A DNA stretch of 64,000 bases from Cokeromyces recurvatus. Taxonomy: Eukaryota > Mucoromycota > Mucoromycetes > Mucorales > Mucoraceae. The stretch covers positions 685,501-749,500 of the forward strand of contig NW_026251391.1 of NCBI RefSeq assembly GCF_025118155.1, read 5' to 3'. The position numbers and the translations under genes are program-made. This document shows, in pieces, positions 25,001-37,414 of the stretch; the stretch's first letter is position 1, and each line of letters opens with the position of its first letter. The notes beneath the pieces were generated by a model, which had not been told where the DNA came from, searched no databases, and saw only the letters and a list, made by a program, of their open reading frames with translations.

Positions 25001-27412
25001 AAACGTCTTTATAAAATGAGAAATCTACTTGATTTTATGGATCGTCCTCATTATCGTAAGCACTTGAATTGGGAAGATCCCTTTTATGAAACCCCGTGTC
25101 CCAGGTATTCATTTATAGGTGCAGCTGCTATCTCAGTACGCAATTTGGCATTTAAAAAGCCACAAGCATATGAAAGTTGCGTTGAAATTTTATGTCGTAT
25201 TACAGGACAAGTCAAGGGCAAGCTTCGTGTTCTTATCTCACCCGTCACACGTACAACGCAAGCCAATATTAATTATTTTACAGAAGAGCCGTTGGAGATG
25301 AATATAAATGATAAAGTGAATGTCAAGGATCAAGATCGAAAAGAGGATGATATCTTACAAGTAGGAGAACAATTACTCTTTGAGATTCGTATACTGGAGC
25401 TTACTGGGTTAAATGAAGATGAGTTTACAGATGTTCATGTTCAGTACCGACTCTCCTCTTTTGGAAGTGTTTCACGACAACAAGAAGAATTATTTGCAAC
25501 GCCGTCTTCTCAAAATTTTGGTAATAATAATAGCATACAATTAGATTATAGTCAAACATTTTCGATTCTTATCACGGAACGTACAAAGGATATTTTAATC
25601 TCTGAAATGGTTTATTTTGAACTCTATGGACGTGCTAAGGCTCGTTTCCTTTCATCGTGCGAACGATGGGATGATCAACGTGAGAAGCCTCAATTAATTG
25701 AGATGCTTGCAGAAAATAATAAGAGAAGTGATCCTTTGCTGCAACCTATGGATCATCATGTTGTTCCACAACAAGGACTATTAGAGACTGAAAGACATGA
25801 TATATTAGCATGGATACAAATTTGTGAGCTCATGCCAGATGGTAAATATATACCAGTTGTTTCACAACAGAATTCTTTATTAGACCGTGGTGTCTTTCTT
25901 TTGAGACAAGGGCTTCAAAGGCGTATACAGATTACTCTCATGCACAATTCAGGCCGTCAACTTGTATGGAGCAAGATATCAAAGGCTACAATTGGACATG
26001 TTCGATTACTAGATACGAAGGGAAGGATAATAAATTCGCCTACACATGAAGATGTTATGATTCGTCTTTTATTTCATCAAGAGGTTCAATATAACAATGA
26101 TGGAACCAGTACACTTACTGCTCAAGGCGCTTGGGATTCCTCACAACATGATTGTATCTTCCTCAATCGTCTCACTACCACCCATACAAGTATTCTTTTA
26201 AATCTTAAATGGGAGATTGAAGTTGACACATGTTCAAAGCCAATTCAATGTGCTATGGATATTGCTATTCGTATACAAGATCGTGATGCATCCAACTTTG
26301 GAATTCGAAAACTTTTGCTAGGACCCTCAAGACAATTAACAAAACAAAGCGGTGTCTTTTTGATCTCCTTAAGATCTCCTACAATACGTCGTGTAAGCCA
26401 ATTATGGAGATTAAATACCGCAACTAAACAAATTCCTGGAGAAGAGTATCTAAGACCTTGGCGACCCCGTGGGGTTTCACTCGTAAATGATTATCGGCAT
26501 ATTCAAGAACGAATTCAACGTAAAGAACAAGTTGAAATTGCTAAACAAGCCATTATTTTTCATCAAACTAGATCACAAACAAGTCAAAGTTTGATGACAC
26601 TAGATGATGATAAACATCATTTTTCAACAACAGTATTAGAAACTAAAAAGACTAATTTAATCCGAAAGGTGCTTTCATTATGGAATAGTAAATGGGAAAC
26701 GACCCAAGAGGTATTATAAAATGTTCAATCGCTTTCTGCTTTTAATTAAAATTAATATTAATAATTATACTGTTTTTTTTTCACGTAGATAATTTTATGT
26801 CAAGATCCACCTATTCCTGGTATGCAAGGTCATCAAAATCAGACAGAAATGTGGAGTCTAACGACCAAATTAATTTCCGAAGTTAAACTAATAACTGAAT
26901 TGTAAGAAAATAACTTCAAAGAAAGAAAGCAGTTATATAAATATATATATATATGTGTGTGTATCTAATATTTCTTTACTTATAATAGTGATAATGTAAC
27001 TAGAAAAGGATATTTAATATATCAAGAAAATGCCTTAGATAATAAATGGACTAAAAGATGGTTTGTCTTACGAAGGTAAAATCTATTCTTTTTTTTTTTA
27101 ATTATAGCATTAAAGATGACTAAAATGAATTAAAAATAAGACCATATATTTATATTTACACTAATCAATCAGAAGTTGAAGAACGGGGCATAATTAATAT
27201 CTGTAATGTCAGAATCGATTATAATCAAGCTCTTGAAGAATTGTTAAAGGTATATTTATTACTTTATGTGTTAAATCTCTTTACTTATTTTTTTTAAGCG
27301 TAATTATGTTTTTTCAATTTACACAAATAATAATGCATATATTTTACAAGCCAATTCTAAATCAGACATGTTGGCTTGGATGAAAAATATAGATAAATTA
27401 TATGTATTGTAA
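22017..27412 (+). CDS. Kinesin-3 motor (Unc104/KIF1A family), full length
   Basis: Eight exons (22017-22071, 22166-22408, 22524-22965, 23050-26710, 26789-26901, 26989-27075, 27141-27249, 27299-27412) join in frame to 1607 residues, typical for fungal Unc104. The motor domain starts [17 protein letters not shown] and has P-loop [13 protein letters not shown], switch I NETSSRSH and switch [15 protein letters not shown] basic loop (KRSGKKGKD) lies near the microtubule-binding L11/12 area. An FHA domain follows at roughly 500-600 ([19 protein letters not shown]), then KIF1-type central domains. The C-terminal PH domain is built from small exons 6-8 ([20 protein letters not shown]...MLAWMKNI). It transports vesicles and early endosomes toward microtubule plus ends. 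Exon 4 alone is 3.66 kb, unusual beside its 90-bp neighbours. Confidence 0.95.
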
Positions 27413-27947
27413 TAGTAGAAAAATTATGTTATTATGCTATGTTGTATTTTTTTTTTCATATTTATATACCCGCCCTCTAAATTCACCTCCTTTTTATACA
27501 CCATCACCCTCTTTAAATATACCCAATTTCAATCATTATTACCACCATTCCCATCTTTTTGTGCAACTTTCCTTTTGTACCTTCCCTTGAAAAAAAAGTT
27601 ATGCATAAACTATATAATATATACATAAAGATGTATATGTATGTTATTTCAACAGGTATATGTGTTGCTTTTATAATAGTTTTTTTTTTTTCTGTTATCA
27701 TTTAATGGAATTTTACTTGATAGAACATTTAAAGTATTGTGTGAGAGATGCACATGAATTTTATTAAAACTGGAGTGGGAAACAACTTAATCTTAATTAT
27801 AAACCACCTGATCACAATAATTATGATAGCCGTCACTCAATAAGAAGAACAAAAAAAAATAAAAATAAAAGTATCTTTTCTTTTCTCTCTCTCTCTTTTT
27901 TTTTTTTAAATTTCTTGAATTAATTAATCTCAGCAAAAAAAAAAAAG
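27413..27947. other. Intergenic region
   Basis: Pyrimidine-rich, with a CT/T tract just before the next start. Short open frames of P, F and Y are low-complexity and unsupported. Confidence 0.5.
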
Positions 27948-29265
27948 ATGTCCCTTAATAATCAAATCATTGTCGTTGGTGGCGGTCTTTCAGGTCTTTC
28001 AGCTGCTCATACTGTTCTTGAACATGGTGGCAATGTCTTGTTACTTGATAAAAATCCATTCTTTGGGTAAAAGGAAAAAAAAAAAGTTAAAATAAACATG
28101 TGAAAATTTAAATTCATTTTTATTATTATTATTATTTTCAAGTGGTAATTCTACCAAGGCAACATCTGGTATTAATGGTGCTTTAACACGTACTCAAATT
28201 GCTTTGGATATTAAAGACTCTGTTGAACAATTTTATCAAGATACACTAAAGTCTGCACGTGATTTAGCACGTCCTGATCTTATCCGTGTCTTAACAGGAC
28301 GATCTAGTTCTGCCGTTGAATGGCTTCAAGATAAGTTTACTTTAGATTTATCACTTGTATCTCGTCTTGGTGGCCACTCCTTCCCTCGTACACATCGTGG
28401 TAAGGAACAATTCCCAGGCATGACGATTACATATGCCTTGATGGAAGGCATGGAAGAGATGGCTGAAAAGCAACCCCATCGTGCCAAGATTATTAAAAAG
28501 GCAAAGGTAGAAAATTTGATCAAGGATGAACAAGGCAATGTTATTGGTGTTGAATATGTTCTTGTTGGTAAAGGAGCTACTAATGAAAAAATAAAAGAAT
28601 ATGGACCCGTCATCTTGGCTACAGGTGGTTATGCTGCTGATTTCACAGAGAATAAATCTTTACTCAAGAAGTATCGCCCTGAACTTTATAATCTTTCTAC
28701 AACAAATGGTGATCATTGTACAGGTGATGGTATCAAGATGGCAGCCTCTATTGGTGCTAATACAATCGATCTTGAAAAAGTTCAAGTTCATCCTACTGGC
28801 TTAGTAGATCCTAAGGAACCTGATGCTAAAGTCAAGTTCTTGGCTGCTGAAGCTCTTCGTGGCTGTGGTGGTCTTTTATTGAATGCAGATGGTGACCGTT
28901 TCTGTGATGAATTAGGTCATCGTGATTATGTTACGGGTATGATGAATAAGAATAAATTCCCTATCCGTCTTATCTTGAATACAGCTGCTTCTAAAGAAAT
29001 TGAATGGCATTGTCGTCACTATGAAGGTCGTGGGTTAATGAAACGTTTTGCTAATGGTGAAGCCCTTGCTAAAGAAATGGGGATCAGTCCTAAACATCTT
29101 GAACAAACATTTGAAACTTATAATAGAATTGCTGAAGGTAAAGAAAAGGACCCTTGGGGTAAACGATTCTTCCATAATGTGCCTATCAAGATGACAGATT
29201 ATTTTTATGTTGCACTTATGCAACCTGTTCTTCATTATACCATGGTAAGTCTTGCTTGCACACAT

Positions 29266-29296
<31 letters not shown>

Positions 29297-30081
29297 CATA
29301 GAAAAGAAAAGAGATAATTAAAAACACAACTGTTTTTTTTTTTCAATAGGGTGGTGTTGAAATTACGCCTGATGCCGAAATAAAATCTACAGAAGGTAAT
29401 CCTATTCCTGGCCTCTTTGCTACAGGTGAAATGTGTGGTGGTGTTCATGGTGCTAATCGTCTTGGCGGTTCCTCTCTTTTGGGTTGTGTTGTATTCGGAC
29501 GTGTTGCAGGTGAAACAGCATCTCGTTATTTGTTCTCTAAACTTATTAATGGGAACCCAACTCAGGTAGCTCAACAACGTTTAGGCGCTATTGGTCAACA
29601 TTTAGGTGGACTTGGTATCAATATTGTAGTTCATCCTGCTAAGCCTAATGTAATTAGCTTAGATATTTCTTTACCTTCAAACGGCGGTAGTCAATCACAG
29701 GGAACTGCTCCTACAATGCATCATGATACATCTGCTGCCCCTATTCATAATCAAGAAGAATCTACAAAAAAGGTAGATGAGCCAAAGAAGATGGGTGAAT
29801 ATACACTTGAAGATGTTGCAAAACATAATAAGCCAGACGATTGCTGGGTTGTTGTAAATGGCCAAGTCTTGGATGTTACTGATTTCCTTCCTGATCATCC
29901 TGGAGGAAAGAAGGCAATCCTTATTTATGCCGGTCGTGATGCAACTGAAGAATTTAATATGATGCATAAACCTGATGTAGTTCAAAAGTATGCTCCTGCT
30001 GCTATCATTGGTACTCTTAAAAGTAAAATATTATATATACAAAGGCATATATTTATAGCTATAACGAAAAAAAATGAATAA
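27948..30081 (+). CDS. Soluble fumarate reductase flavoprotein fused to a cytochrome b5 domain
   Basis: Exons 27948-28066, 28143-29244 and 29350-30081 join to 650 residues. The N-terminus has an FAD Rossmann motif ([20 protein letters not shown]) and the flavoprotein [18 protein letters not shown] blocks follow: [25 protein letters not shown], and [20 protein letters not shown] with [11 protein letters not shown]. After a serine- and proline-rich linker (about 520-560), a cytochrome b5 domain begins [18 protein letters not shown] with heme ligand DHPGGKK and second His in FNMMHKP. Osm1/Frd1-like enzymes reduce fumarate to succinate, helping reoxidise flavin or NADH without oxygen. The b5 fusion suggests electrons enter through heme. 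The last about 20 residues (after GTLK) are low-complexity and might be intron read-through. No clear signal peptide is seen. Confidence 0.92.
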
Positions 30082-30251
30082 AAATATAAATAAAATAAAT
30101 AAGAAAATTCACATGTAATATGTATTACAATATATAAAAAAAAAGAAAAAGTTCAGATAATAAGTAAAATGTAACATGTAAAATCCATTATTTATATGAG
30201 GAAGTTTTTTTTTTTTTTCATATTTATATATATACATGAATTTTATACTTT

Positions 30252-32077
30252 CTATTCCATGAGTGTAAGCTGAGGTAAATGAAGTAAAGTAACACCCTTT
30301 TTATCGTCACAATCAAAGTTCCAATCTCGCCAATGATTCCCCTTACCATGACATGGATAACACATACCACATACAGACGTCTTGAAACCGTGACACATCT
30401 TTCGTCCATTTTGAAGATTATCCAACATATCATACATTGTTCCACCAATAGCATCTGGTTCACCAAAATCACCAAAATGTTTACCAATCATATCTTCTTC
30501 ACATACATCAATTTGTTGGATACGACGATCATGAATAGGCAAAATATTAAAGGGGAACAACCAAATACCGAGATTTTGATCTTCATTCTTTACAAACATA
30601 CGTGGGCCCTGTACACCAGCAATTAAATGGACTATATCCCTTGAGAGAATATAAAGTGCACCAGCTGTATAAGGCGGGAAAATAGGTAAAGGATACACAA
30701 GTTCACCATTCTTATTTTCAGAATTTCGAATGGGTGGTATATTCCTATATCATTACATATTTAAAAAAAAGACAATACAATTTACATTTCTTAAATTTAC
30801 CAATAAGCTAATCCCCTCCAATAACGTTGAGTTCTACCTGCTAATTCCATTTCTTTACTAATTGTATCCCATCTTACAAAGATATCATCATCTGTCTTTA
30901 CAAAATAATCAAAATCATATTGGTTTGCCCATTCAAAGGCAGCATAGACTTTTTTACTTAAATCCTCATAGAGATCTGAACAAGGTAATAATAAAATATC
31001 ACCATAAGCATCTATCTCTTGTTCAATCAAGGGTCCCATCGTCATCTTCACTTTTTCATTAGGTGGCTGACCGATGATGAATCGATAAAAGTAAGAGATA
31101 TGTTCATTATCCTCGGGCATAAGCTTCAATGTTGTCTCACGAAACACTTTACGTTTTTCGAGACTTTTGGCTGTCCAGGCGGAAAGGACAAAGACCATGA
31201 CACGAACGTGTGCATCCGCTAATTCAGGGTGACGCTCTTTGATAGGCATCACTGTTCGTTGTGCTAATAATTCCCCAGAGACTCTTCTCATCTGACCTAT
31301 TTGATAAAGTGAAGCAAACATGGTAATGAAAATAACAACTGTTAAAGGAAATATTAAAACTCGTACAAAAGTAGACTTGTAATTTAAATAAGGTTGCTCC
31401 ATTTCTTCTGTACGTGTATGATATTTAGGTCTTGATGCAAATCTTATTTTAATGATATTAGAAACAAAAAGTATCATACAAATTGTCATCCATTTCCAAA
31501 TGGGTTGATCGATGCCATAACGAGAACTGAGATAAGCTGAAACAGACCAATTGATGACATTGAGTGTAATAAGGCGAACGATGGTACTACTGATCTCATA
31601 ATGATACAACCATCTTCGAAGCATGCTTGTCGTTAATACCCAACTCCAATAACCTGCAAGTATACACTATTTAAACAAGTTTTTTTTTTTTTCAATAATT
31701 ATCTTTTTAATCTATATTTCTTTTTTTTTTTTTTACCCATAATAAAGCTACTTTATGTGTTAATGGTGAGCTCTTGTGTTGAAATAAACCTGAATAGTCA
31801 TCATTCGTAAAAGGTGTTGTGATATTATTATAAACACCTATTAATGCAGGTATTATGCATAAAAGTCTTAATAACGCAATGGGTAAATGAAAACGGCGTG
31901 GAACATTAAAAGTAGAGAGTGAGCCCTTTTCTTTTATTGAGGCAGATAAACCATGCTAATTATATACATTAGTGGCAATGATTTATAGAAAGTATAAAGT
32001 TTACTAAATTTGTTCTTTTTGTGTTTTTATTATTTTATTGTTTTATTATTATTACTATTATTATTTACCGTTATCAT
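30252..32077 (-). CDS. GT31-type beta-1,3-galactosyltransferase-like membrane glycosyltransferase
   Basis: Four exons. Exon 1 is only MIT (32077-32069). Exon 2 holds the first membrane span (PIALLRLLCIIPALIGVY). Exon 3 starts in frame at CILAGYWSWVLTT after a TAG acceptor. Further spans follow (WMTICMILFVSNII; RVLIFPLTVVIFITMFASLY). The catalytic domain has RVMVFVLSAWTAKSLEKRK, LLPCSDLYEDLSKK, FDYFVKTDDDIFV (DDD metal site), RGLAYW and YTAGALYILSRDIVH. EDQNLGIWL is the GT31 ED motif. The C-terminus is Cys-rich (HGFKTSVCGMCYPCHG). The protein probably adds galactose or a related sugar to glycans in the Golgi. Several N-terminal spans instead of one are unusual for GT31. Substrate is unknown. 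Confidence 0.85.
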
Positions 32078-33254
32078 CGACCTTTTATCTATGTGTGAAC
32101 AAGCAATCTATGAATGGATTTATATTTTAATATGTGTACACATTTATTAAAAAAAAAAAAAAAAAAACTTTAAAACTCAGTTGAATTGACAATCAAAAAT
32201 TACAAATAAAATTAAAGGTCTTTTGCTACTGATTTCTGAAAAAAAAAAAAAAATATGTATACAAATGTATACAAATGTATACATACATGTATATGTATAT
32301 GCTATGCTATTATCAGTGTTATGAATAAAGGATGGTATTTATTATATGCTATTATGCTTTACTTTTAGAGTGTATAATTTTATTTTGCTCTATTTATTTT
32401 GAATAGTAATATGAGTTACTCACAAAATAAGCCAATCGACATACATATTATGTTATAATAGAAGGGAAGTCATGACTTGATATACTGTAACTTAATTATC
32501 AGTCTACAAAGACGTAAGAAAATCAATAGAGATTTATACTCTAGTGTCTACAGCACATACTTGGAAACATAACCTTCAATCATATAGACCAATAAATATA
32601 GACTTAACTTTTATGTCTATTATACTAGTAACTTTTTTTATTCATTGGTGACTAGCATAAAGTTAAACTTGCCTTATTCTTAAACATTTATACATAGTGT
32701 ATATTTTATTATTGAAAACTAAAGGAAGAATACATATAATGAACAAGAAAAAAAATAGCTTTTCATAATGACAATAAAAGAAAAAAAAAAGGTAGAAACT
32801 ATACTATGTCTATTTTAAAGTGCATTCAACAATGTCTAGCTTGTCCAATGGACAAACAATCATAAATGATGAACAGTGATGTTAAAAAATAAAATAAAAT
32901 GAAACCATATTAAATTCTTCTTTTTTTTTCGCTTCCTTTACATAGTTTTCATACATGTATTAGTAAAGAACTAAATGACGTGTATTCTAAATAGATTTTT
33001 ATACTTCCTAAAGTCAATTTGGAGCAAAAAGATATTTTATTATACAAACAATAGTTAAAGAAGGCACAAGATTATTAAAAGACGCGTAAAAAAAAAGAGA
33101 TATTTATTTATTGTATTTTATTTTCATTTTTATTTCATATATAAAAAAAGTGAATCCCCAATTCGTCAACAGTAATATTTACTGCAGTCCAAAGGTGGCC
33201 GCGTGGAGGCTAGGATTCGTTGCACCTTCTTTGTTCTTGTATTTTTTATTTTTA
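32078..33254. other. Intergenic region
   Basis: AT-rich with poly-A tracts (for example 32150-32168) and repeated TATACAAATG near 32255-32290. No gene seen. A short GC-richer patch at 33182-33230 precedes the foldback element. Confidence 0.55.
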
Positions 33255-33420
33255 CTAGGAGGTTAGAAAAAACCCATAGCTATCACAATATGTAACGCCC
33301 TCTGAAACAACAAGATACCCTACAATGTCCTCCTAATTCAAGGAGGGCAAGATAGGGTGTCTTGTTGATTCAGAAGGCGTTACATAAGTAGTAACCATGA
33401 GAAAAAGAATTTCCTCCTAG
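33255..33420. mobile_element. 166-bp foldback/MITE-like inverted repeat
   Basis: The segment begins CTAGGAGG and ends CCTCCTAG. The two halves are imperfect reverse complements along nearly their whole length. The inner 95 bp (33291-33386) starts TGTAACGCC and ends GGCGTTACA, with matching GAA(A/T)CAACAAGA and ACCCTA blocks and a loop of about 6 bases at 33335-33340. No coding capacity. This is the expected look of a miniature inverted-repeat transposon, or of a hairpin transcript locus. I could not find an unambiguous target duplication. Confidence 0.7.
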
Positions 33421-34440
33421 GGCAGGGAAGAAGAAGAAGAATAAAATAGTATTATTTAATGACTTACCTACAAAAGAAATAGTAATAATAAAGAAGAAAA
33501 AGAAGAAAAAATAACTTTGAATATCTACTTTTTTATAAGAATAAGGAGGTCGTTGTTGTAAATTACAGTCACAATCATATGAAATCGATAAGAATATGTG
33601 TTACCCCACATTTAATACAGTTACATTATTTAATTTTCTTCCTTTCTTATAAAAAGTAACAATGTGTAGAATAGTAAAATGTTGTCAATTTTATATCTTC
33701 TTTATGACTATATGAAATGTGTTTATGTTAAAGAAAAGAAAAGAAAAGTAAATAAAATAAATGTCTTTTTTTTTCACTTTTTTGTTGTTTATATTCTCAT
33801 AAACTTTCTTTTTTCCTATTTAGGCAACTAATATGCATCTCATTTACAAAATACTACTATTTTCTAACAAGGGGTATTTGATAAGTCTAGTCTCTCTTGT
33901 GTTGTGCTTAAAATCATTCTTCTGCCAAAATGATGTTGTAAAGATTAACGATTTTAGCTTCGTTGATGCATGCTATGAAAACCAGTTTAAGTATCTTTGA
34001 CTTGCATTCACAGTAATCTTTCCCTTCCCCCTTTTATATAGTATACAATGCATTTTATTCTATATACTGTTCTAACATCAAAATATGTGTAATATTACTT
34101 GTGAAATATCAAATAAAAATAATAAAAAGACAAAAGAAAGTCAACGAGACCAAACAATGGTTTTAGTGTCAAACATTTTATTTATGAATTTAAATTGATG
34201 GGGTATTTATAAGAATTGTTAACGAGGCCTGACATAAGATGTGAGTCAGAAAAGTGTTTGTTGCGACTTAATAAGATATGTTGTAGATAATGAAGTGTTA
34301 GAAGTTTTAATATCGTTTGATGGAGTGGATCAAGAGAGTTTCAGGGGAATCTAGATAGAATTCCTTGATCCGCTTGTTTAGTCAAGGAATATGACATAAT
34401 AAGTCAGCTCATAAAAGAAAAGCAAAACAAAACATAAAAT
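33421..34440. other. Intergenic region with GGGGTATTT-type direct repeat
   Basis: No gene. A short direct repeat, GGGGTATTT(G)ATAAG, occurs near 33871 and GGGGTATTTATAAG near 34200. It may be a coincidence or a transposon end. Confidence 0.4.
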
Positions 34441-34718
34441 TCAGTGAACAAAACCATTCAATTCATTCTGCATAGTGTAACAATAGTGTTACAGAGGAGG
34501 CAAGATTTTTTTTTGCATAATGCCCGGACTTTAAAATGTTTAACGTTTGAAAACAAGAAGCAAAAGTGTCTAACGCCTTGACCTCAATGATAAAATTTAT
34601 CCGCAGGAAGATACTTTTTTTTTCGAGTCTTACGCAGTCATTGTGATTCTCTCGAAGTAAAATAAAGCTGTTACTACTTATCTTAATCATTCTTATCACT
34701 AAACTCTGTCAGTGACCA

Positions 34719-36018
34719 TTACATAGGCTCTTTGTTTCGATATTTATTCCAGCACTTATAATAATGCAAAGCGAACCCTTTAACATGATTTTTTCCTACG
34801 TTGTTGCAGGCTTCAGTAATTATTTTTGACGAAGTATCTTCCTGTAAAAATCTATAGCGCTTAACCTTACTCTTAGTCACTATCCAAAATTGCTCTATTG
34901 GATTAAGCTCAGGAGAGTAAGTAGGAAGATACATACATTTATATCCCCGATACTCAATATACTTCTTTGTGTTTTCATACGTATGAATGGGTGCATTATC
35001 CATGACTACATAGTGACCTTTCATATGTGGATGTTTGTCCATTCCGTCGAGAGTCAGTTAAAAAAAAAAAAAAAAAAAAACCTAATATAGTGACTTGTTA
35101 CAGTTCCTGAGCTTATATAGCCTTCAGCCTTTCTCTTCTTGGTAGGTCTTGGCTTCTTTACACCGACTGTAATCAAACCTGCGGCAAAGATAGCGCCTAA
35201 AATAGACGTTGTGTTTGCTCTGGTAGTAGGTCGATTAACAATAGCACGAGTACCTTTTGTGGACGATGCTCTTGATTGTTTCATATTGATATCAAACGCA
35301 GACTCATCAAGAAATACGCAATTCGTGAGGAAGTTCATGTCCGTATTTTCCCCAATTACGAACCCAATCGTGTCGCTCCTTAATCTTTGCTGGACTGTTC
35401 CTTTCAATGGAATGGAAATCCGCTTTTTTCAACGAAAGGTTGTATTCATATCTCATAGAGTTATAATTAGTGCTGCGTGTGAAACCTTAAGATTATTGAA
35501 TCGCTTCAATAAATGGTTGGTCACTTCAACTACAGTCGCAGAGGGATTAGTATCAATGAAGTTGATGACACCCGTTTTATGCTCTTCGGTCAAGATACAC
35601 TTGCGTCCGACTTTTTTCAGAATCCTCAAAAAATGCTATCAGGACACACATTATATTGTTAAACCCATCTCTGAGCAGTTCGAGCATGAATACCCAACTG
35701 TTTTGCTGCTGCTGCTGCTGCTGACGCCACTCATACACTTTTTCAATATTCAGATCGAAAAACCTAGCTTTATCTTGTGCGGTATAGAGAACATAATCCC
35801 GTTTTATATTTGATTTTCCTTCAAACGGATGTCTTCCTCTTTTGATTTTTTTCTACCGGTATTGGGCAAGTCCAAGAGGATTCACCACAAGCTGCATATT
35901 TCAAGTATTCAGTATGAGATGCAAACGTCTCAACCACAAATTCATTCTGATCAACAATGTAGTCCATGGGGTTCAGGACCACCATTCTCATCAACCACAT
36001 TCCCACATCCATCTTCAT
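34719..36018 (-). pseudogene. Tc1/mariner-like (DD34E) transposase, nearly complete but broken
   Basis: Pieces lie in order on the minus strand. An N-terminal MDYIVDQNEFVVETF segment ends near 35821. Then come YTAQDKARFFDL, a Q7 run, and a helix-turn-helix region (QLGIHARTAQRWVKQYN; KKVGRKCILTEEHK; FIDTNPSATVVEV). The catalytic core has NCVFLDESAFDINM (first Asp), HYVVMDNAPIHTYEN (second Asp) and YSPELNPIEQFW (Glu). The stop after NKEPM is at 34719. Breaks include frame changes near 35620-35830 and 35380-35450, a stop after ALIITL, and an A/T run of about 21 bases at 35057-35077 that interrupts the core between the first and second Asp. Family size is about 400 residues. The plus-strand open frames here are shadows. 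I found no convincing terminal inverted repeats. Confidence 0.85.
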
Positions 36019-36638
36019 ATAAAAATATTGTGCTCATGTTAATTTGCAAAGATTGAAAAAAGAAAAAAAAAACACCTGAAAAAGCAGTACCTGCGATTTA
36101 TCTTTTTTCAAGTGCGAAGAAACGGCATGGTTTCTAATAGCACGACTTCCATTTCTGAAAGCACGAAATTGATTTTGATTGTCCAGCGACAACAGTTTTG
36201 ATTGGCTGCGACATTGCTTATTAGATTCACTGTACAAACATAAAAACAGGGTCAAGTTTAATTAATACTAAAAATAAGCCACATATTATGCGCCACTACA
36301 ACTGCTAATAGTAATAAAAATAGTTTGTCATACAATAACTGCAGGTAAAAATTAATTTCCTTTTATTATTATTACACAAGCATATTAAACTTTGACGTTG
36401 GTCAAACAAAAAAGAAATGAAAAAGAAAAAAGAAAAGAGGCCCATTATTATTCATTAAAGAAGTGGTAGATTCCTTTACAGAGTAGCAAGTGTTCGGAAA
36501 TAAAAATTGATAATCTAATTTATTTTACCAAATTTAGTAAAAATAAAAAAAAATAAAAAAAAATAACAGCTTCATTTGATTGAACTGTCTTTTTTTAGTC
36601 TGTTTTTTTTTTCTTTCTTTTCTTTTAATTTTTGAAAT
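36019..36638. other. Region upstream of the permease
   Basis: The left part probably belongs to the 5' end of the broken transposon; the right part is the A/T-rich permease promoter with a CT/T tract just before the ATG. No other gene. Confidence 0.45.
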
Positions 36639-37383
36639 ATGTTTGGAAGAAAGAAGAGTCATAACGTTGATAAATACAGTATAGGAGGCAGCAGTGGTAG
36701 TGTTCAAAATGAAGTGATTGAGGAAATTGATATGAAAGACATGAAGATGATGGATACTATAAGGTCACGTATACCAACACCAGATATGAAAAGACGAACT
36801 ACAGAGCATAATGGTTTTAGTGAAGATGCTGATAGTCTATATAATAGAGGGCAATCAGGATCTATAGGGGACGTTATTGACGATAAGCCTAAATTACAGA
36901 GAGCATTGAAGGCTAGACATGTAAGTTCTCTATGGTGGTTATTACGTAATATGAAACCATGGTTAAATCTAAATGCTTTATTTTTTTTTTTTTTAGTTGA
37001 CCATGATTTCATTGGGTGGTACAATTGGTACAGGTTTGTTCTTAGCATCTGGTGCGTCTGTAGCATCTGCTGGTCCTGGTGGTGCATTAATTGCTTATGC
37101 ATTGATTGGTATTATGGTTTTCTTTACAATGGAATGCCTTGGCGAAATGGTATTTAAAGAGAGAAGAAAAATATAACTGAAACCTTAGTCTAAAAAAAAC
37201 ACTTTCTTAATTTAGGCAACTTATCTTCCAATTTCTGGCAGTTTTAATAATTACGCAGGTAGATTTGTTGATCCCGCTTTAGGTTTTGCATTAGGTTGGA
37301 ATTATTGGTATAATTGGGCTGTCACAGTCGCAGTAGAATTGGTAAATAATAACAAGCCAAATGTTTAAAAATTGTAAACACTA

Positions 37384-37414
<31 letters not shown>

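Noticed and set aside
29035..29577. 180-codon minus-strand open frame in the fumarate reductase gene
   Set aside because: Shadow of the flavoprotein exons, with the AC/AT microsatellite of the intron in its middle.
33182..33230. GC-richer patch with GGATTCG resembling a tRNA T-arm
   Set aside because: No acceptor stem, anticodon arm or A-box could be assembled around it.
35139..35813. 224-codon plus-strand open frame
   Set aside because: It is the antisense shadow of the broken Tc1-like transposase, whose DDE motifs are on the minus strand.
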